From Spirometra erinaceieuropaei (lineage: Eukaryota; Platyhelminthes; Cestoda; Diphyllobothriidea; Diphyllobothriidae), in assembly GCA_902702965.1 (NCBI GenBank), contig CACRXP010000114.1, positions 899,133 through 963,132 on the forward strand: a stretch of 64,000 bases of DNA. The letters are read 5' to 3'. Shown in pieces: positions 10,866 through 22,080 of the stretch; position 1 is the stretch's first letter; the number at the start of each line of letters is the position of its first letter. Below the pieces are notes generated by a model. The model ran no database searches and was not told the origin of the DNA. It worked only from the letters and a program-made list of their open reading frames with translations. Made by a program: the position numbers and the translations under genes.

Positions 10866-10921
10866 GGTCCTTCCAGTCTGTGAAGCTGGGTAGACGAATC
10901 AATTACTCGAAACGTCGGACC
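10866..10921 (+). ncRNA. Hammerhead ribozyme relic (PLE-B, right arm)
   Basis: Partner of 10337-10383 in the opposite arm. GGUCC and GGACC, a GGGUAG stem II strand, GAAACGUC and the loop are kept, but the core reads CUGUGAAG and extra bases separate it from stem I, so it is probably inactive. Confidence 0.6.
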
Positions 10922-11394
10922 TCCAATTGACCCCTCCCGGTGAACGCCTCTTCTTCCTTTGACGCATCACTTTGTTATATAACTGAGGCAGTGTGAATTC
11001 TGAGAGGATATGATGAAGATAGGAAGTTCATCGAAAAAAATAGAGTTGTACGCGTGAATTTTCGAGCTGTTCCAACAAACCCGGTGTGAAATGGTCATAC
11101 TAAATTGGTAGGCGCGACAGCACAGCCACGGATTGACAAGCAGCTAGTGTCTGAAAGGGGGTGGCCACATATTTAGCCTATGATCTTGGGCGGAGGAGGG
11201 AAGGGGGAACTGTTGCGCTTCCCCGTGCTGGAGGCTACGAGGGAAGGCATCAAATGGGGCTGCACGCAGGGGTCTCACTGGCCGTTGATTTGGAATGGGA
11301 CAGAGGTCAGTGCGCTAACGTTGGTGGTGTTGGGGACAGCAGTTGTGGTTCGCTGTCTGGGGAAGGGGGCGGCGAAATAATGAAACTCCACGTG

Positions 11395-11640
11395 ACCCAG
11401 TATGGATTAGTGGCTGCTGGTAGTTCGTGGGCGCAAGTCAGTGAGCCGAGCACGCAGACCTTCGTAATGAGCGTCCAGATCGACATGACGATTGATGCTG
11501 GACGTGTTAGAGTGCCAGGCTTCGATGAAATCTCGTGCCTGTTGGGTGTTAGCCATGGCACCACCTTCAGTTCCTTCTCAATTGAAACGCCGGTCTCATT
11601 AAAGGGCGCACGCAAACGCGAGTTACAAAGGGTCACGTAT
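11395..11640 (-). pseudogene. PLE-E GIY-YIG nuclease C-terminal relic
   Basis: Reading the minus strand from the ATG at 11554-11556 gives MANTQQARDFIEAWHSNTSS followed by INRHVDLDAHYEGLRARL. This is the AREFLEAW...SINRHVDLD-Y-LRARL end typical of another Penelope-like lineage, distinct from PLE-A, B and D. The preceding ~80 bases encode a related piece in a shifted frame. The 171-codon plus-strand frame over the same DNA (11161-11676) is a shadow. Confidence 0.75.
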
Positions 11641-11664
11641 GTTTATGTTCGTTTGTACGCGTCC

Positions 11665-11945
11665 CAAGCTTCTTAACTCCCGAATAATTTTGAGTCTGAT
11701 CAGCCTTTGCATTAGCGTCCAGCGATTTCACTCTACAAGGTGCATGCTTTCCGCGTAAGGAAACCATATATTCTTCTCTCTTTAAGAAGATGTTGTGCAG
11801 AGTTTATAAAATCGTGCAATGGATGCCGACTGTGTTGTACATTACATGGAAAGGCATTGGTATACGGACAGGTTCGATGCTGCAAGAATGGACATTGCAC
11901 AGTCTTAAAAATCTTATAATGAAAAACTTTTTATAAACTCTAACA
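11665..11945 (+). repeat. Foldback-family fragment (central part)
   Basis: Aligns with the loop region of the foldback element at 45192-46170 (about 45572-45810): shared blocks include CGAATAATTT, GCATTAGCG and TACAAGGTGCATGC. The palindromic arms are not present here. Confidence 0.6.
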
Positions 11946-12402
11946 AACCCTTACCAACGAGGTTGACACTGGGGGCAATTTATCTTCACAGTAAATGAAG
12001 GCATAAAAGATCTGATGCGTTCGTATCTACCCCGTCAAGCTTGCTTTCCTAGCTTGGCGGGATAGCTCTTTCCTACGCAGAAGTGAGGGTCAGTTTGTAA
12101 AAGCTTTGAGGCACTTCTCACCTGCGTTAAATCCGAGACATCTCTGTATGAACTAAATTATGCGTGGAGTATTAGTTCTGGTGGTACGTTGCACGCTTGG
12201 CAGGCTATCCAGCTTTGTCAGTTGGCGTGTGAGAAGGGAGAATGAGGTAGATGTACAATCTTAAATGCAAGTCATTGACGACTGACCCTTGGAAGGGGGA
12301 TGGAGTTTGTCATTTGAAACGGTCGAGGTATAAGAATTTCGGTTAAATTACATTCTCCAAGCAATCGCCTGGGGCAGCTTTGTCAACTTGTATGGAAATT
12401 CT
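11946..12402. other. No recognised feature
   Basis: No long frame or recognisable repeat. Confidence 0.4.
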
Positions 12403-12404
12403 AT

Positions 12405-12462
<58 letters not shown>

Positions 12463-12499
12463 GAAGAAGAAGAAGAAGAAGAAGAAGAAGAAGAAGAAG
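12403..12499 (+). repeat. Compound trinucleotide microsatellite (TCA)n-(GAA)n
   Basis: About 19 TCA units (12403-12461) change directly to about 12 GAA units (12462-12499). The GAA part is the tail of the adjacent PLE-A2: the same GAAG-rich end is mirrored as TTC repeats at its other side. Frames encoding poly-His, poly-Asp or poly-Ser here are artefacts. Confidence 0.95.
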
Positions 12500-12525
12500 C
12501 GATTATTGGAACAAGAGGCTTGTTG

Positions 12526-12567
12526 GCCTGACGTTCCGGATTCTCCCTCCAATCAATCATCAGAGAC
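12526..12567 (-). ncRNA. Hammerhead ribozyme motif (PLE-A2)
   Basis: On the minus strand: GUCU, an intact CUGAUGA core, a decayed stem II (UGAUU against GAAUCC), GGAAC where GAAAC is expected, then GUC and AGGC closing stem I. It keeps the core that both PLE-A1 copies have lost. Confidence 0.62.
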
Positions 12568-12929
12568 GGTGGCAGATAAGGGTGATTGAGGCACAATAGA
12601 CTGCAGTACTTATGGTACGTGGCTGCCGGGGGACCAAATGTTAATATAATTAACAGCTCCGGCGATCACAGTTGGGATCTTAATTAAGGCAACGATGGCT
12701 CGTTAGTACCCGTCGGAGGCGTTAATTGCCGCAATTTCATCATTGGTGTCGGATGTTGACGTGATGACTACTCAGGAATTTGGCTTGCTGTCACCAGGAT
12801 AGCTGAGTGCTCGCGCCCTCCTCACGTGACTGATTTCCCTGCCCAAGTAATGTCTCAGCACTGAATATGGTGCCGGTAGGTCATCGGGCTTGTTGATGGA
12901 TTGCGGGCCTGATTCGAGAAGCTCGCGAC

Positions 12930-13175
12930 TCATGCGATCACCAGCTCTTGAAAGGATTTCTTCCTCTTGAAACCTGACAATATGGTCGGTTTCCGCGGAA
13001 TGAGCTGCACATAAGAGCTGGCGTATTTCCTCCTCACCGCTGCTGCATGCTCAGTCATGCGCGTCTGAGGTAATCTCCCGGATTCTCGGACGTAGTTGTT
13101 CTGTCCGCAACTGCCCCAGATCCGGTGAACGGCCTCCGGCGTTTCCTGCCATGGCCGAGGGTCTTTTGGCCCCAT
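12930..13175 (-). pseudogene. PLE-A2 GIY-YIG nuclease relic
   Basis: The minus strand encodes AVHRIWGSCGQNNYVRESGR followed by LPQTRMTEHAAAVRRKYASS. This is the GIY-YIG domain of PLE-A1 with substitutions: YIG reads YVR and the first conserved C-S-C has become G-S-C. The frame then shifts. The upstream edge at 13175 coincides with the start of the inverted element-end fragment. Confidence 0.85.
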
Positions 13176-13235
13176 GACGGTTCGAGTGTGAATCCGAAAG
13201 GTCAGGCCACTAAACTTCTTATCCCAGTGATCGCT
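13175..13235 (+). repeat. Inverted PLE-A end fragment with half hammerhead
   Basis: Plus-strand copy of the element end: a decayed stem II hairpin, GAATCCGAAAGGTCAGGCC, then a tail ending GTGATCGC before TTC repeats. It is inverted relative to the right-to-left PLE-A2. Confidence 0.7.
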
Positions 13236-13270
13236 TCTTCTTCTTCTTCTTCTTCTTCTTCTTCTTCTTC
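13234..13270 (+). repeat. (TTC)n microsatellite
   Basis: About 12 TTC units, the mirror of the GAA tract at 12462-12499. Confidence 0.95.
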
Positions 13271-15407
13271 ATCTGAACTGCTTCCTGGAACTCGCCTGTT
13301 CGCTTTTATCAGCAAAACCCTATTTTGTTGAATTCACCAGTTAATGTGCTCTCGAGAGACCATCTTCAGTTATTCAATACGCGTTAGTCAAAAAAGCCTT
13401 TGTTACATCATTCTGAAGACGAAAACCAAATGTATTCGTTCTTTCCTTCGATATATAAGAAAGAAAGCAATGTACTTTACCGAAAGAGTCGCACTGTTTT
13501 TATTCCTTTCAGAAGTCTTGATACAATAAACTGTATACAGAATTCGGCGTCGCAACAAGATCTATTGTTAACAGGAGGTAAGGGTTTTGGTTCCTCGTAA
13601 TGACTTACATGAACAGCACATTTCCGGTGGTTCAAAACCTTTCAAAATACGCCTTTCACAGATGTAATTATTCCCATAGGAGGTTTTCTCAGAACCGAAA
13701 GACAACTTGTGCAAGCTGGAACGAAAAAAGTAAGACAACATTCGTTCTCTTGAAAGCGAGGTCCAGTGAAACCAAAAAGGCGAGAAACTCCCACATGCTG
13801 GCACAAATGGAAAGTTGTTGTTAAAATGAAATAAGTACTTAATTACACTGCAATGCAAATATTTGTGAGCTTCACAGAATGATAAAATGCGAATATTCAC
13901 AGCAGGTGTCTACTCAGTTAAAACTGTACGCAACTGTAGGGTGATGGATTCTACTTAACTGCCAGTAGACTGTGAATTGCGTCATATGGGGTTTTATCTT
14001 GACATCCATTAGCAGGCCGTCTCAGACATTACACTGCCAACAACGACTACTTCCCATGACTTCAAGCCATTAATAAAACTCCGTTATTTTTTGAAAGTTG
14101 CTTCTAGCTTGCTTTTTTGATTAACGCGCTCATTTTTGCTGCTATAGGAAGGAGCACGATAAGACTCTTAACAGAAATCCAAACAATTTCTGTGTTTTAT
14201 GGCATTTCGTCAGCTTACCGTCTGGTGTTCTGACCTGCCCGTAAAACACCGGCCGTCACCATTTCCAAATGACACAATCCACAGTCTGCTGGCAGTCAAG
14301 TGGAGTTCCTCAGCCTACCCTTGCCAAGATTTACATATGTTCTAAGAGAAAATTGAGGTAAGTCTGATAAGCGGAGAGCTTATAAGACCGTTTCATGGTA
14401 AACAAAGTTGTCCACAAAGTGCTTCTTGGAAGTATCGCACTTCTTTATTTTGCTACTCACTTCCAAAAGCGATTCTTAGAGAGCTCTGCTGATACATACT
14501 TTGATAAGGATTCTTTTACCAATGAAGCGAAGAGGCCCGTTTGTTGAAGCATTTAAGAAGAAGATGTTATCACAAAAACATCCCTTAGAGCTACCCGTCG
14601 ACAGACCTATACGGTAAGGTAGCCCCACTAGGACGTGGTTGACGTCTTCCAAGTTTACTTCGTTTTCTATGCACTTACTCTGTGAAAGGCGGAATTCACA
14701 GCTTCCGAATTCGTTTCAACAAGGGTTTTTAAACTTAAAATTCACCTGCTTCTAACTGCAGGGAGTAATGTGTCATACTCCTAAAAGTTGGACTAAAAGT
14801 TTTAAATGTGCTATGTGCGCATTACCAACCAAGAGGTAACATGGTAAATGTCAATTCCCACCTGAAAACATTTTAACAAATGACTGAGCACCTTTCCAGC
14901 GGATTCGATGAATTTCATAGGGAAATGCAATAGTACGTTTGGGGTGTTCGGTTGTCCATCGAATTGTGCCGTCCACATAGGAACAATCATTGCTTATGCC
15001 ATAAAAACACCGAAACGTCAATTTATACTGCTGGCGAGGAGGTAATCTTTCAAATTTTTACCTAGGATGCGAACGTACTTATATCGGGAAATTTGCAAGT
15101 ACGTGGCTTTTTGAAGGACTTCCACAATCAACTGTGTAGACAGCGGGAAGAACATGCACACCGCAGGTTCTTTCAGTTCTTATCGGGCGTCACGATCATC
15201 CGTGCGGAAATTGCGCTGAGCATTTCTGTTTAAACGAAACCGTGGGTATATGATTAAGTTTTATCAGTAAAGTAGACATTGTGAATAACAGGAGCCTGTA
15301 GAGTTTGTGTCACACACGCAAGTATATGGGTCCACGTACCACAAATGGTTCCCATCATAAATTTCGTCTAGACTGTAGTTGGTAGCCAGGAATGGGGAAG
15401 CGGACGG
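13271..15407. other. No recognised gene (2.1 kb)
   Basis: Open frames reach 110 codons at most (13568-13900, minus) and none is recognisable. No link to other repeats in the window was noticed. Confidence 0.45.
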
Positions 15408-15690
15408 CGACCTTAACCCTACTCCCAACCTTAACTTTGACCCTAACCCTAACCTTAACCTTAAATGTCAACTATTAACCTTAACGGCAACCCTTACCCT
15501 AACCGAAATCGTAAGCGGCACCGTAGCCCTTAGACATAGCCTTAACTGGTAAACCCAACCGTAATACTGAAACCTAATCCTACGCTCAAACCCCTAACGT
15601 ACCTCGAAAACCTAAGCCTAAAGGCATAACCATAACCCGAAAATCGGAAACTATTAACCGGTACCCTAATCCTAACCTTAACCGTAAAAG
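15408..15690 (-). repeat. Degenerate telomere-like array (CCCTAA on plus strand)
   Basis: A run of CCCTAA, CCTTAA, CCGTAA and related words, for example an ACCCTAACCCTAACC stretch near 15440. The G-rich TTAGGG strand is the minus strand. Unlike 2777-3562 and 7139-7934 it lacks their flanks. It lies about 30 bp from the 3' end of a PLE reverse transcriptase relic on the same strand. Confidence 0.8.
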
Positions 15691-15719
15691 GAAAGCCAAA
15701 TGGGTCACATGTGATTATG

Positions 15720-16560
15720 GAACCCCAAAAAATAGCCCCAACTGCGATCTAGCCCTCGTCGGAAAAGAGCTCTGACAACTACGTTTGTGACCAATGGAGT
15801 TGTTACTCAGGAATTGGAGGATGCGTCTACTATTCGTTGCCTTTTGGTATACCGTAGTTATGATCTCCTCATTAGCCTTCCTTGTGACGTTTACGTCAAG
15901 GAAGGGCAACTGGTTGTTGTTCTCCTCTTCCATTGTGAATTGGATGTCGGGGAATATAAAGTTCAACAAGACCTTGGATTGCTGAACGTCGTTCCTCTTG
16001 ATTACGACAAATGTGTCGTCGGCGTATCTGGCCCAGAATTTTGGGAGTACGAACGGATGACCAGTCGCTCGAGCCTCTGCAGAACAGCCCTGGCGATCAG
16101 GCCAGACAGCGGGGAGCCCATGGGTGATTCCTTCTTTTGCTCGCAAACCAGGTTGTTGAAAGTGAAGAAAGTTCTGAGGCACAATTCCAGGAGTTCTATG
16201 ACGTGTGTTCGTTCAAGCTGTTGATCAGTTTATCGTACATCTCCTGAAGCAGCCCGTCAGTGGTGCTGATGACAAGGTCTACTGGATTGGAGGTGAATAA
16301 GTAGGCCACATCAAACGATACCATCCTCTCGTCTGGCTCTATTTCTAGATGTCTGATACTCCTCAAAAACTGCTCAGCCGATTTCATCGTCTATTCGGAA
16401 TATTCGGTCAGGAAATGGAATCGTTGGTAAAGCTATTACGACAGTCCAAAGGTCAAGGTGCCGTGTAAGGAGACTATGGAACGTAGAGGTACTCCGGTTT
16501 TATGTGCTTTTGGCAAGTAAATATGTAGTCTAGCATACGTCCTCTAACCTCCATTGCCCT
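15720..16560 (-). pseudogene. Penelope-like reverse transcriptase (PLE-C)
   Basis: On the minus strand the RT motifs come in order: LPKAHKTGVPLRSIVSLHGT (fingers, near 16500), RMVSFDVAYLFTSNPVDLVI (motif A with its Asp), CLRTFFTFNNLVCEQKK and SPMGSPLSGLIARAVLQRLE (motif B), FWARYADDTFVVIKR (motif C with both Asp), then FPDIQFTMEEENNNQLPFLD and HKRSC. PLE RTs are related to telomerase. Frame changes occur between fingers and motif A, and again after motif B and after HKRSC, and stops follow, so this is a relic. All catalytic motifs are readable, which makes it the most complete RT of the window. The GIY-YIG domain expected downstream is missing: the sequence stops near 15720 and is followed by the telomere-like array. 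Confidence 0.9.
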
Positions 16561-19500
16561 AAAGCAAGAGCTACGCCGCCCTGAAATTCCGAGGATCCAA
16601 ATCACTGTGTCCAAATATACTAGATCTGACGTGTAAAACCTATTGTGACACCATACCAAAAATTGAGTTCGCTGTCCTTTCTTATTTTACTTTCGGTCGC
16701 TGTCTTCAAACATTAGCCATTGTCTGCCCTTTCCGACTCAAAGACTACCTTCTCCGCTCGACTGAATTGTTTTTGGTGAGCAAGTATGCTCAATGCCGTT
16801 GGCTCTGATATTTCCAACGTCCTGTATGGTACGATACGCGCAATTCTAACGAACTCATTGGGCTGGAGGCCTGTTGTTGACGGATACAAGTAATTATGAA
16901 AGGGAGTCGTCTAGTTGAAAAGTGTCGGTGAGAAGAATGACAGGGGAATCACTTAAAACTGAGGGTTTCCCATTTAGATGGGAATCTGAGAACTACCTGT
17001 CTACGGATAAGAACACTCCGAAAATCTGAGATCTATTGGAATTTCCCAAGTGTGGAAAATAATTTAGACGGTTATTTATGGAATGCATTGCCTCCATGGA
17101 ATATGTAGAGTTATTCAATAAAAAAGATATTCACTTTTGCGTTGATTCTCACGCATATCTGGAAAGTGATATTAGAACAAGTAGGCGGGTTGAAAGTGTC
17201 GTCTACTTTAGGATATATCTGTCACGAAACCGAAGGTCATCTAATGCCAAACCTTTGTGTGATAACTGAACGGCACAGAGGCACATATTATACAGAACGC
17301 TAGGGTATTATGTTTCAGCATGAGCACTGATCAAGGACCATAAAGCTTCCCAGTTTTTTTTATAATTTCGAATTCCAACTTCAAGGTCATGTGAAATTCA
17401 GTAAGACAAGGTAATGGGTGCTCTCTAGCAGTACAGATGTCCTTGGGCAAAATTCCATGAAGGTTATCCGTTCTCATTGACATAATCGTAATTCAAACAG
17501 TTGCCCAAACCCAAGTCTTGACCACTGCCTTAGCCTGGAATTTGGCACGAAATCACCTGCATTTCAAGTGTTACTTTTCTTCTGTTCTAGCGTCAGACTC
17601 TGCATAGGCCTTGTAATGGCACTATGGGTGTCCACCAGGTCCTGGCCGCATGATTTAAACCCGCAACTGGCGGCACTGAAGATGCGCTGGACTCAAATAG
17701 GGGATAAAAGTGGCTCGTAACACACGCTGATCAGACTGTGCACGGCAGTCCAGGTCTATTGGCACATATGAGTGTTGCGACGTGCATGAAACACAGGTCT
17801 TTACGTCACTTCACGCCGCGTCAGCGACTGCGTCCAATCTCAGTAGCGACTGGCAAAGAGGCTCGGCGTATACATATATGTGGAGAGGGACAGTTAATTC
17901 GTCGATGGGGACTCCCTCTTCACGGTACGCCAGCGCATTTTTCAGTATAATGAATCCGATGCCTCTGTGTGTCTCTTATAAGCGACTGAACGGGTTCAAA
18001 ACTAGCGAACTTACTCGGTCCTACGACTGAGAAGTATTCTGCAATGGGTCCTTTTTAATGCGATGTGGGGTCGGCGCCTTTCTTACCGCAACCCAGAAAA
18101 AACATGTAGCAAGAGTCAGGGCCATTGTCCAGCATGCGTAGATGGACCGTCTAGTTTCAAACATTACTCTTTTCGTCTCGTTAATGTTCTGCTACTGTAG
18201 TCAGGAAAATGAGATGGAAGAGAATCCGGCAGATGTCTCACCCAAGTCACCGCTCTGCCTCCACTAGCGACGGTCGAACTGGCATGTCTTCGGACACTAT
18301 TTGTTACGTGCTTATATCGTAACCAATGACAATCTATGCTTCGGTTTTGACTGACAGAGACATCCAGAACGTTTTTAAACCGCAGAACAGTTGGCTGAGT
18401 TGTAGGGTTTAGCCATGAGTAAATTTCTTCCCGTGCCAGTTTTCCGGGGTTGGTTAAGTGCTCACCTGGAGTACGGTGTGAGTGTCGCGGTCTTCGGTGG
18501 CCACATTAATTAGTCCATGTTCCTGCCTCAAGGTACTATACAAGTCAGGTTCAAAGTTTAAGCAGTTGCCAAATTTGCCGTGGACGATACCTGAATATGA
18601 ATGAGACGGCGGGCATCACTCATTTTTATTTAGTAGTGAAAATAATAAACATTATTTTTTTCGCACACAATTACCTGACCTCGTCACCTTTGTGGTACCC
18701 GACCATACCCGTAAAAACCCCCTATTACCACTAGTCCCGTATTACAGGTGGCTGGAGTTTGTTTACCTAAGGGGCGGCTACATAACCATATCTGAGCTTT
18801 TTTCCAATATCATAAAATTATGATAAAAATAGGAAAACTGTGCTATTATCAGGCAAGAGAAGCACTAGTCTGCTACTTCCACTGACTCAGAAATAAACAG
18901 ACATTTCCGGAAAAGGTGCAGCTGAATGTTTTTTGTATATTGCGTTTGGAGCAAACGGTTATCTTTGACGATGCCCAGGTGCTATGTGCATCAAAGCAGG
19001 GAATTTTAGAATTATATCCCATTCTTCTATATCGTTTACTACCCAAGTCGGTACAAATTGCTGTCTACTCGTAAGAGTTGAAATTTATTCGTTAAATTCA
19101 TTCGCAAGCTGTATTTGTCAGGTCGACCTTAATTTTATCGAAACATGTGAATTTAATTAGTGGACTGGAGTTTTGGCATGACCTCATAAAACCAGTCTAC
19201 TAAGGTCATCCCAGCCGAATGCAACTATGCTTTCCTGAACTGTCCTCGCGTCTCTCAATTCGTGATTCGACAACTGATATGGATCTGCCTTAGGTAAGTC
19301 TGGTGGGCTTTTAAATTTGAGCCGCCATTTTTTGCACTCGTGTGAGCTTTCGAAACTGGCTATTACTCCGCTAATTTCCCCCTGATATATGAATCTTCTT
19401 TCCATCATTTGTTTGTCTAAACTGGTCATCAAAGCAGTACACAAGCATCTTTTTGAAGGAACCGAAAGCTTACACTTCACTGACAACTGCACATAATACC

Positions 19501-19599
19501 AACTGTTGCACTTTAGGCCAGTATTTGTGATCTTTCAGTGCTAAGTGTATCACTTATTCATCAATGAGACCTATGGATCGGGAAAAACACCGGTGAGAT
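16561..19599. other. No recognised gene (3 kb)
   Basis: A GC-richer patch at about 17600-18030 is open on the plus strand (70 and 82 codons) without a recognisable domain and may be an unidentified repeat. The rest shows only short frames. Confidence 0.45.
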
Positions 19600-20165
19600 T
19601 GGTAACTAGAAGTCAAGCGTCAAGCTTTCTGTCGGCAAACTCTCGGCTGATCACCAACAAAACTCAAGATATGGAGTTACTTTTGTTAAGAAAACAAGAC
19701 GGTAGGACTAGAGTAGCTTGTCAGCAGGAGGCGTGGTTAAATAGCGATACTGATTCGCAACTACTTAATCTTTCGTCCTTATGTTTCTTTCGAGCTAGAA
19801 GAAAATCTCCATCATATAGCACAGGTGAAGAGGTCGCTATTTTTGTTAACAAAAAGTAGGCTGGAGACTGTAAGTGCCTACTTTCTCCCTCTGATTTGGT
19901 AGACGTTATCACAGTTGTAGACAAGCCCAGTTTTTTGAATAACTTCAAGGCACTATATTGGTTAGAATTTATATTCTCTCTCCATTTGTGAAGGTGCTGT
20001 AGTCCATCCTTTGACTTTTTCTCAATAAACTTGCCCTATTGTCCTGCGAGAATCATCTTCTCTTCTGCAGTGATTTTAACCGCGTGCATTTATGTCCCCT
20101 CAAACGTTTAGGCCTCAATCCCTCTGCTCCTTCAATACTCTCGATGACGCCTCCTCTGCTCACAT
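19600..20165 (+). pseudogene. LINE APE-type endonuclease relic
   Basis: Plus-strand translation gives VACQQEAWLNSDTDSQLLNL, the family's L-x-ET-WL entry with the catalytic ET read as EA. It is followed by a GEEVAIFVNKK block (usually GGGVAIYV), SDLVDVITVVDKPSF, and, about 150 bases later in another frame, LLFCSDFNRVHLCPL (the GDFN motif, first Gly changed). This order is that of the AP-endonuclease-like domain of CR1-type LINEs. Stops and frameshifts break it, and no RT follows. Confidence 0.72.
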
Positions 20166-20984
20166 TATGTGACTGAGTGCCCCATTAGATGAAGATTTCG
20201 AATTTATACTTTCAAAGGAAAGCGAATTTCTCTCTCTCTCTCTCTGAGTTTTTGTTTGGTGTTTTCGGTTAGTGAGGCTAAACGCCCTGATCTTGGTGAG
20301 AGAATTGTACACAACGCTCTTCTGCATACCTTTTCCGTCTCTGATGGTTTGGTGACCGGTGAACATCAGTTGTGTACCCCTTGAGACTGGCGTTTGTCCG
20401 GTTTTTCTCAAAACGATGCGGAAAATATAACGACTCAGCGCTGAGTAGACTTAAGTGCGCAAGTAACCTTACCGCGCGACGGGCTAGGTGGGACTTGAAG
20501 TTTCACCGAAAGAACCACAACTCCTGCGAGAGCGTCTGTTAGCAGTGAGGTTATACGGAGATTCGCGGGGTGTCATATGTGGCAACTAAAGTTGGAGCCG
20601 TAAAGTCACTCCCGGTTTGTCGGTGCGGATAAATGGACAACACACAGATGATGACAGTTTACTGCGAATAGGTTGGCAGTCATTTTTATGCCCAAAAATG
20701 ATGTAGAGGAAACAAAACCTGCACGCTTTAACGCAGACTGTAGAATTGGTAAGCTGTTGTGAGTAATTTATTCCCGAACTTTGCCAAATGCACTTGGAAA
20801 CTTGATGAAAACTTACATATAATCCATTTTCTGTTATCCATTCTTCATAAGGGGCACACAAAAGCCATGCACATAAAAGCCATGCACCGGACGGCCTCCA
20901 CGCCATCGTGCCCGACTAAAATAGATGAGAGTGTCCAAAGTTTGTATGTGTGTACCTCCTAAACGGGCCACGTGGTTAATGCGC
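20166..20984. other. No recognised feature
   Basis: A short TC tract near 20231-20246 and only short frames. Confidence 0.4.
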
Positions 20985-21490
20985 TGGACCAACACGGGGC
21001 CATATCGGATTCTGGCAGGCGTAATAGGATTGCACACCAACATTGCGGGGTTTGATGGTGAACTCGGCTGTCCGCAGTCGTCGCGTACACTGTTGCTGTT
21101 GGTCAAAAACCTAGTCGTTTGTTGTGTGGACACGGACGAATGTTGAATCGGGCTAAGAGCCTCTACCAGCCGTAACCGTGGATGAGGCCCAGAGTATGAC
21201 AATTTAACGACTTACGAAGACCTTGGCGAGAATGCCTGCACCAAACGTCGGAAGGTAAATGACTTCAAGGTCAAATGAGATCTGTCATCGAACCAACACG
21301 AGGACCAGATCGGGGTATGCTACGCATTAATGGGATGGGCAACCATTAAAAACTCCATACAATGGAGGTGTGATGGCACGCCTGGGCACATTCCCCGCCG
21401 CGCCAGTCATCTGTTCTCGATCCTGCCTCCAGTCTTCTTGGCTGAGGGTGGGAGAAGGCGCAGTAGATGCACCGAAAGTCACCAATCACC
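20985..21490 (-). repeat. REP-G repeat, copy 1
   Basis: Two blocks (20985-21140 and 21355-21490) match the minus-strand order of the copy at 22690-23060: an A-G-A-CTGGAGGC block (CCGGAGG in other copies), a stretch ending near CACACAACAAACGACTAG, and CGACTGCGGACA. The middle differs. No conserved reading frame was found. I name this non-coding family REP-G only for use here. Confidence 0.6.
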
Positions 21491-21931
21491 ATAAATTAAA
21501 TGATTGGCAGTTCAGCGCCTCCGCACCCACCCTGCTGTGAAGCACACCGTGGATCTCGTGGATAACGACGATCGAACTGTGCCAGACAGAGACGGAATAT
21601 CTCAGCAGACGTTAGGAGTAGTGTTGCTGTAGGCTGAGTGATCGCTGCCTCGCGGTTTTCTTTCCGGTCATATTAGATTATTTGATCTTTTGTCTCATCA
21701 AACACGAGCGCTGCAGTAAGGGATGAGTACCCTGTTGGTATTTGAGTAAAGGCGGCTGAGTCCCCAACTATGCTCGCAACTTGCCTTTAATGAGTCGTCA
21801 AATGGCAGAAATTTTCACTTATTAAGAAAGCTTCAACACGGGTTCATCGCAACCCATCGCTTCATGATGATAACACTATTTCCATCTTTATCCCGGTTAT
21901 TGTTAACGTTCTGGTGATGGTATGCTATTAC

Positions 21932-22080
21932 AGACAAAGACAACAGAGACTGGAATGACCATTTCTGGTTTATTAGCCGTCGTCAGCCAGTCATACCCAA
22001 CCTGGAAGTGTGGAACACCCGAGGCTCGTACTCGCGATCTGTTTGCTTGAAGGCCACGCCTCTAAGCACTGGAGGCCATT
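21932..22080 (-). repeat. tRNA-derived SINE (family S1), reverse copy
   Basis: The minus strand has a decayed B box (GAGTACGAGCCTCGG, 22020-22034) and the S1 tail (CTGACGACGGCTAATAAACC, then CATTCC-AGTCTC and TTGTCTTTGTC). It matches 5365-5525. Confidence 0.65.

Larger units (their letters stand above)
10296..10962 (+). mobile_element. Penelope-like element relic PLE-B with inverted arms
   Basis: A second PLE with the same architecture as PLE-A1 but from a different lineage. A ~200 bp arm at 10296-10497 is the reverse complement of about 10765-10962, and only a short C-terminal coding piece lies between. Both arms carry a hammerhead-type motif, and the outer ends have TTCC/CTTC-rich sequence ending CCTTTGA. 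Total length is only 667 bp, so almost all of the protein was lost before or during insertion. Confidence 0.85.
12500..13235 (-). mobile_element. Penelope-like element relic PLE-A2
   Basis: Same family as PLE-A1, on the minus strand. From its 5' side it has an inverted fragment of the element end (13175-13235), the GIY-YIG relic, a long non-coding terminal region, and a hammerhead motif at 12526-12567. Both outer ends pass into GAA/TTC microsatellites (12462-12499 and 13234-13270), so the terminal inverted repeat includes the microsatellite. Confidence 0.82.

Noticed and set aside
11161..11676. 171-codon plus-strand open frame
   Set aside because: It lies over a PLE nuclease relic on the opposite strand (AREFLEAW-type block); Gly/Arg-rich shadow with no domain.
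12348..12596. Frames encoding poly-His/Lys and poly-Ser/Asp
   Set aside because: Products of the TCA and GAA microsatellites; not proteins.
15408..15690. True chromosome end or fusion point
   Set aside because: Units are highly degenerate and similar cores occur inside dispersed repeats at 2777 and 7139.
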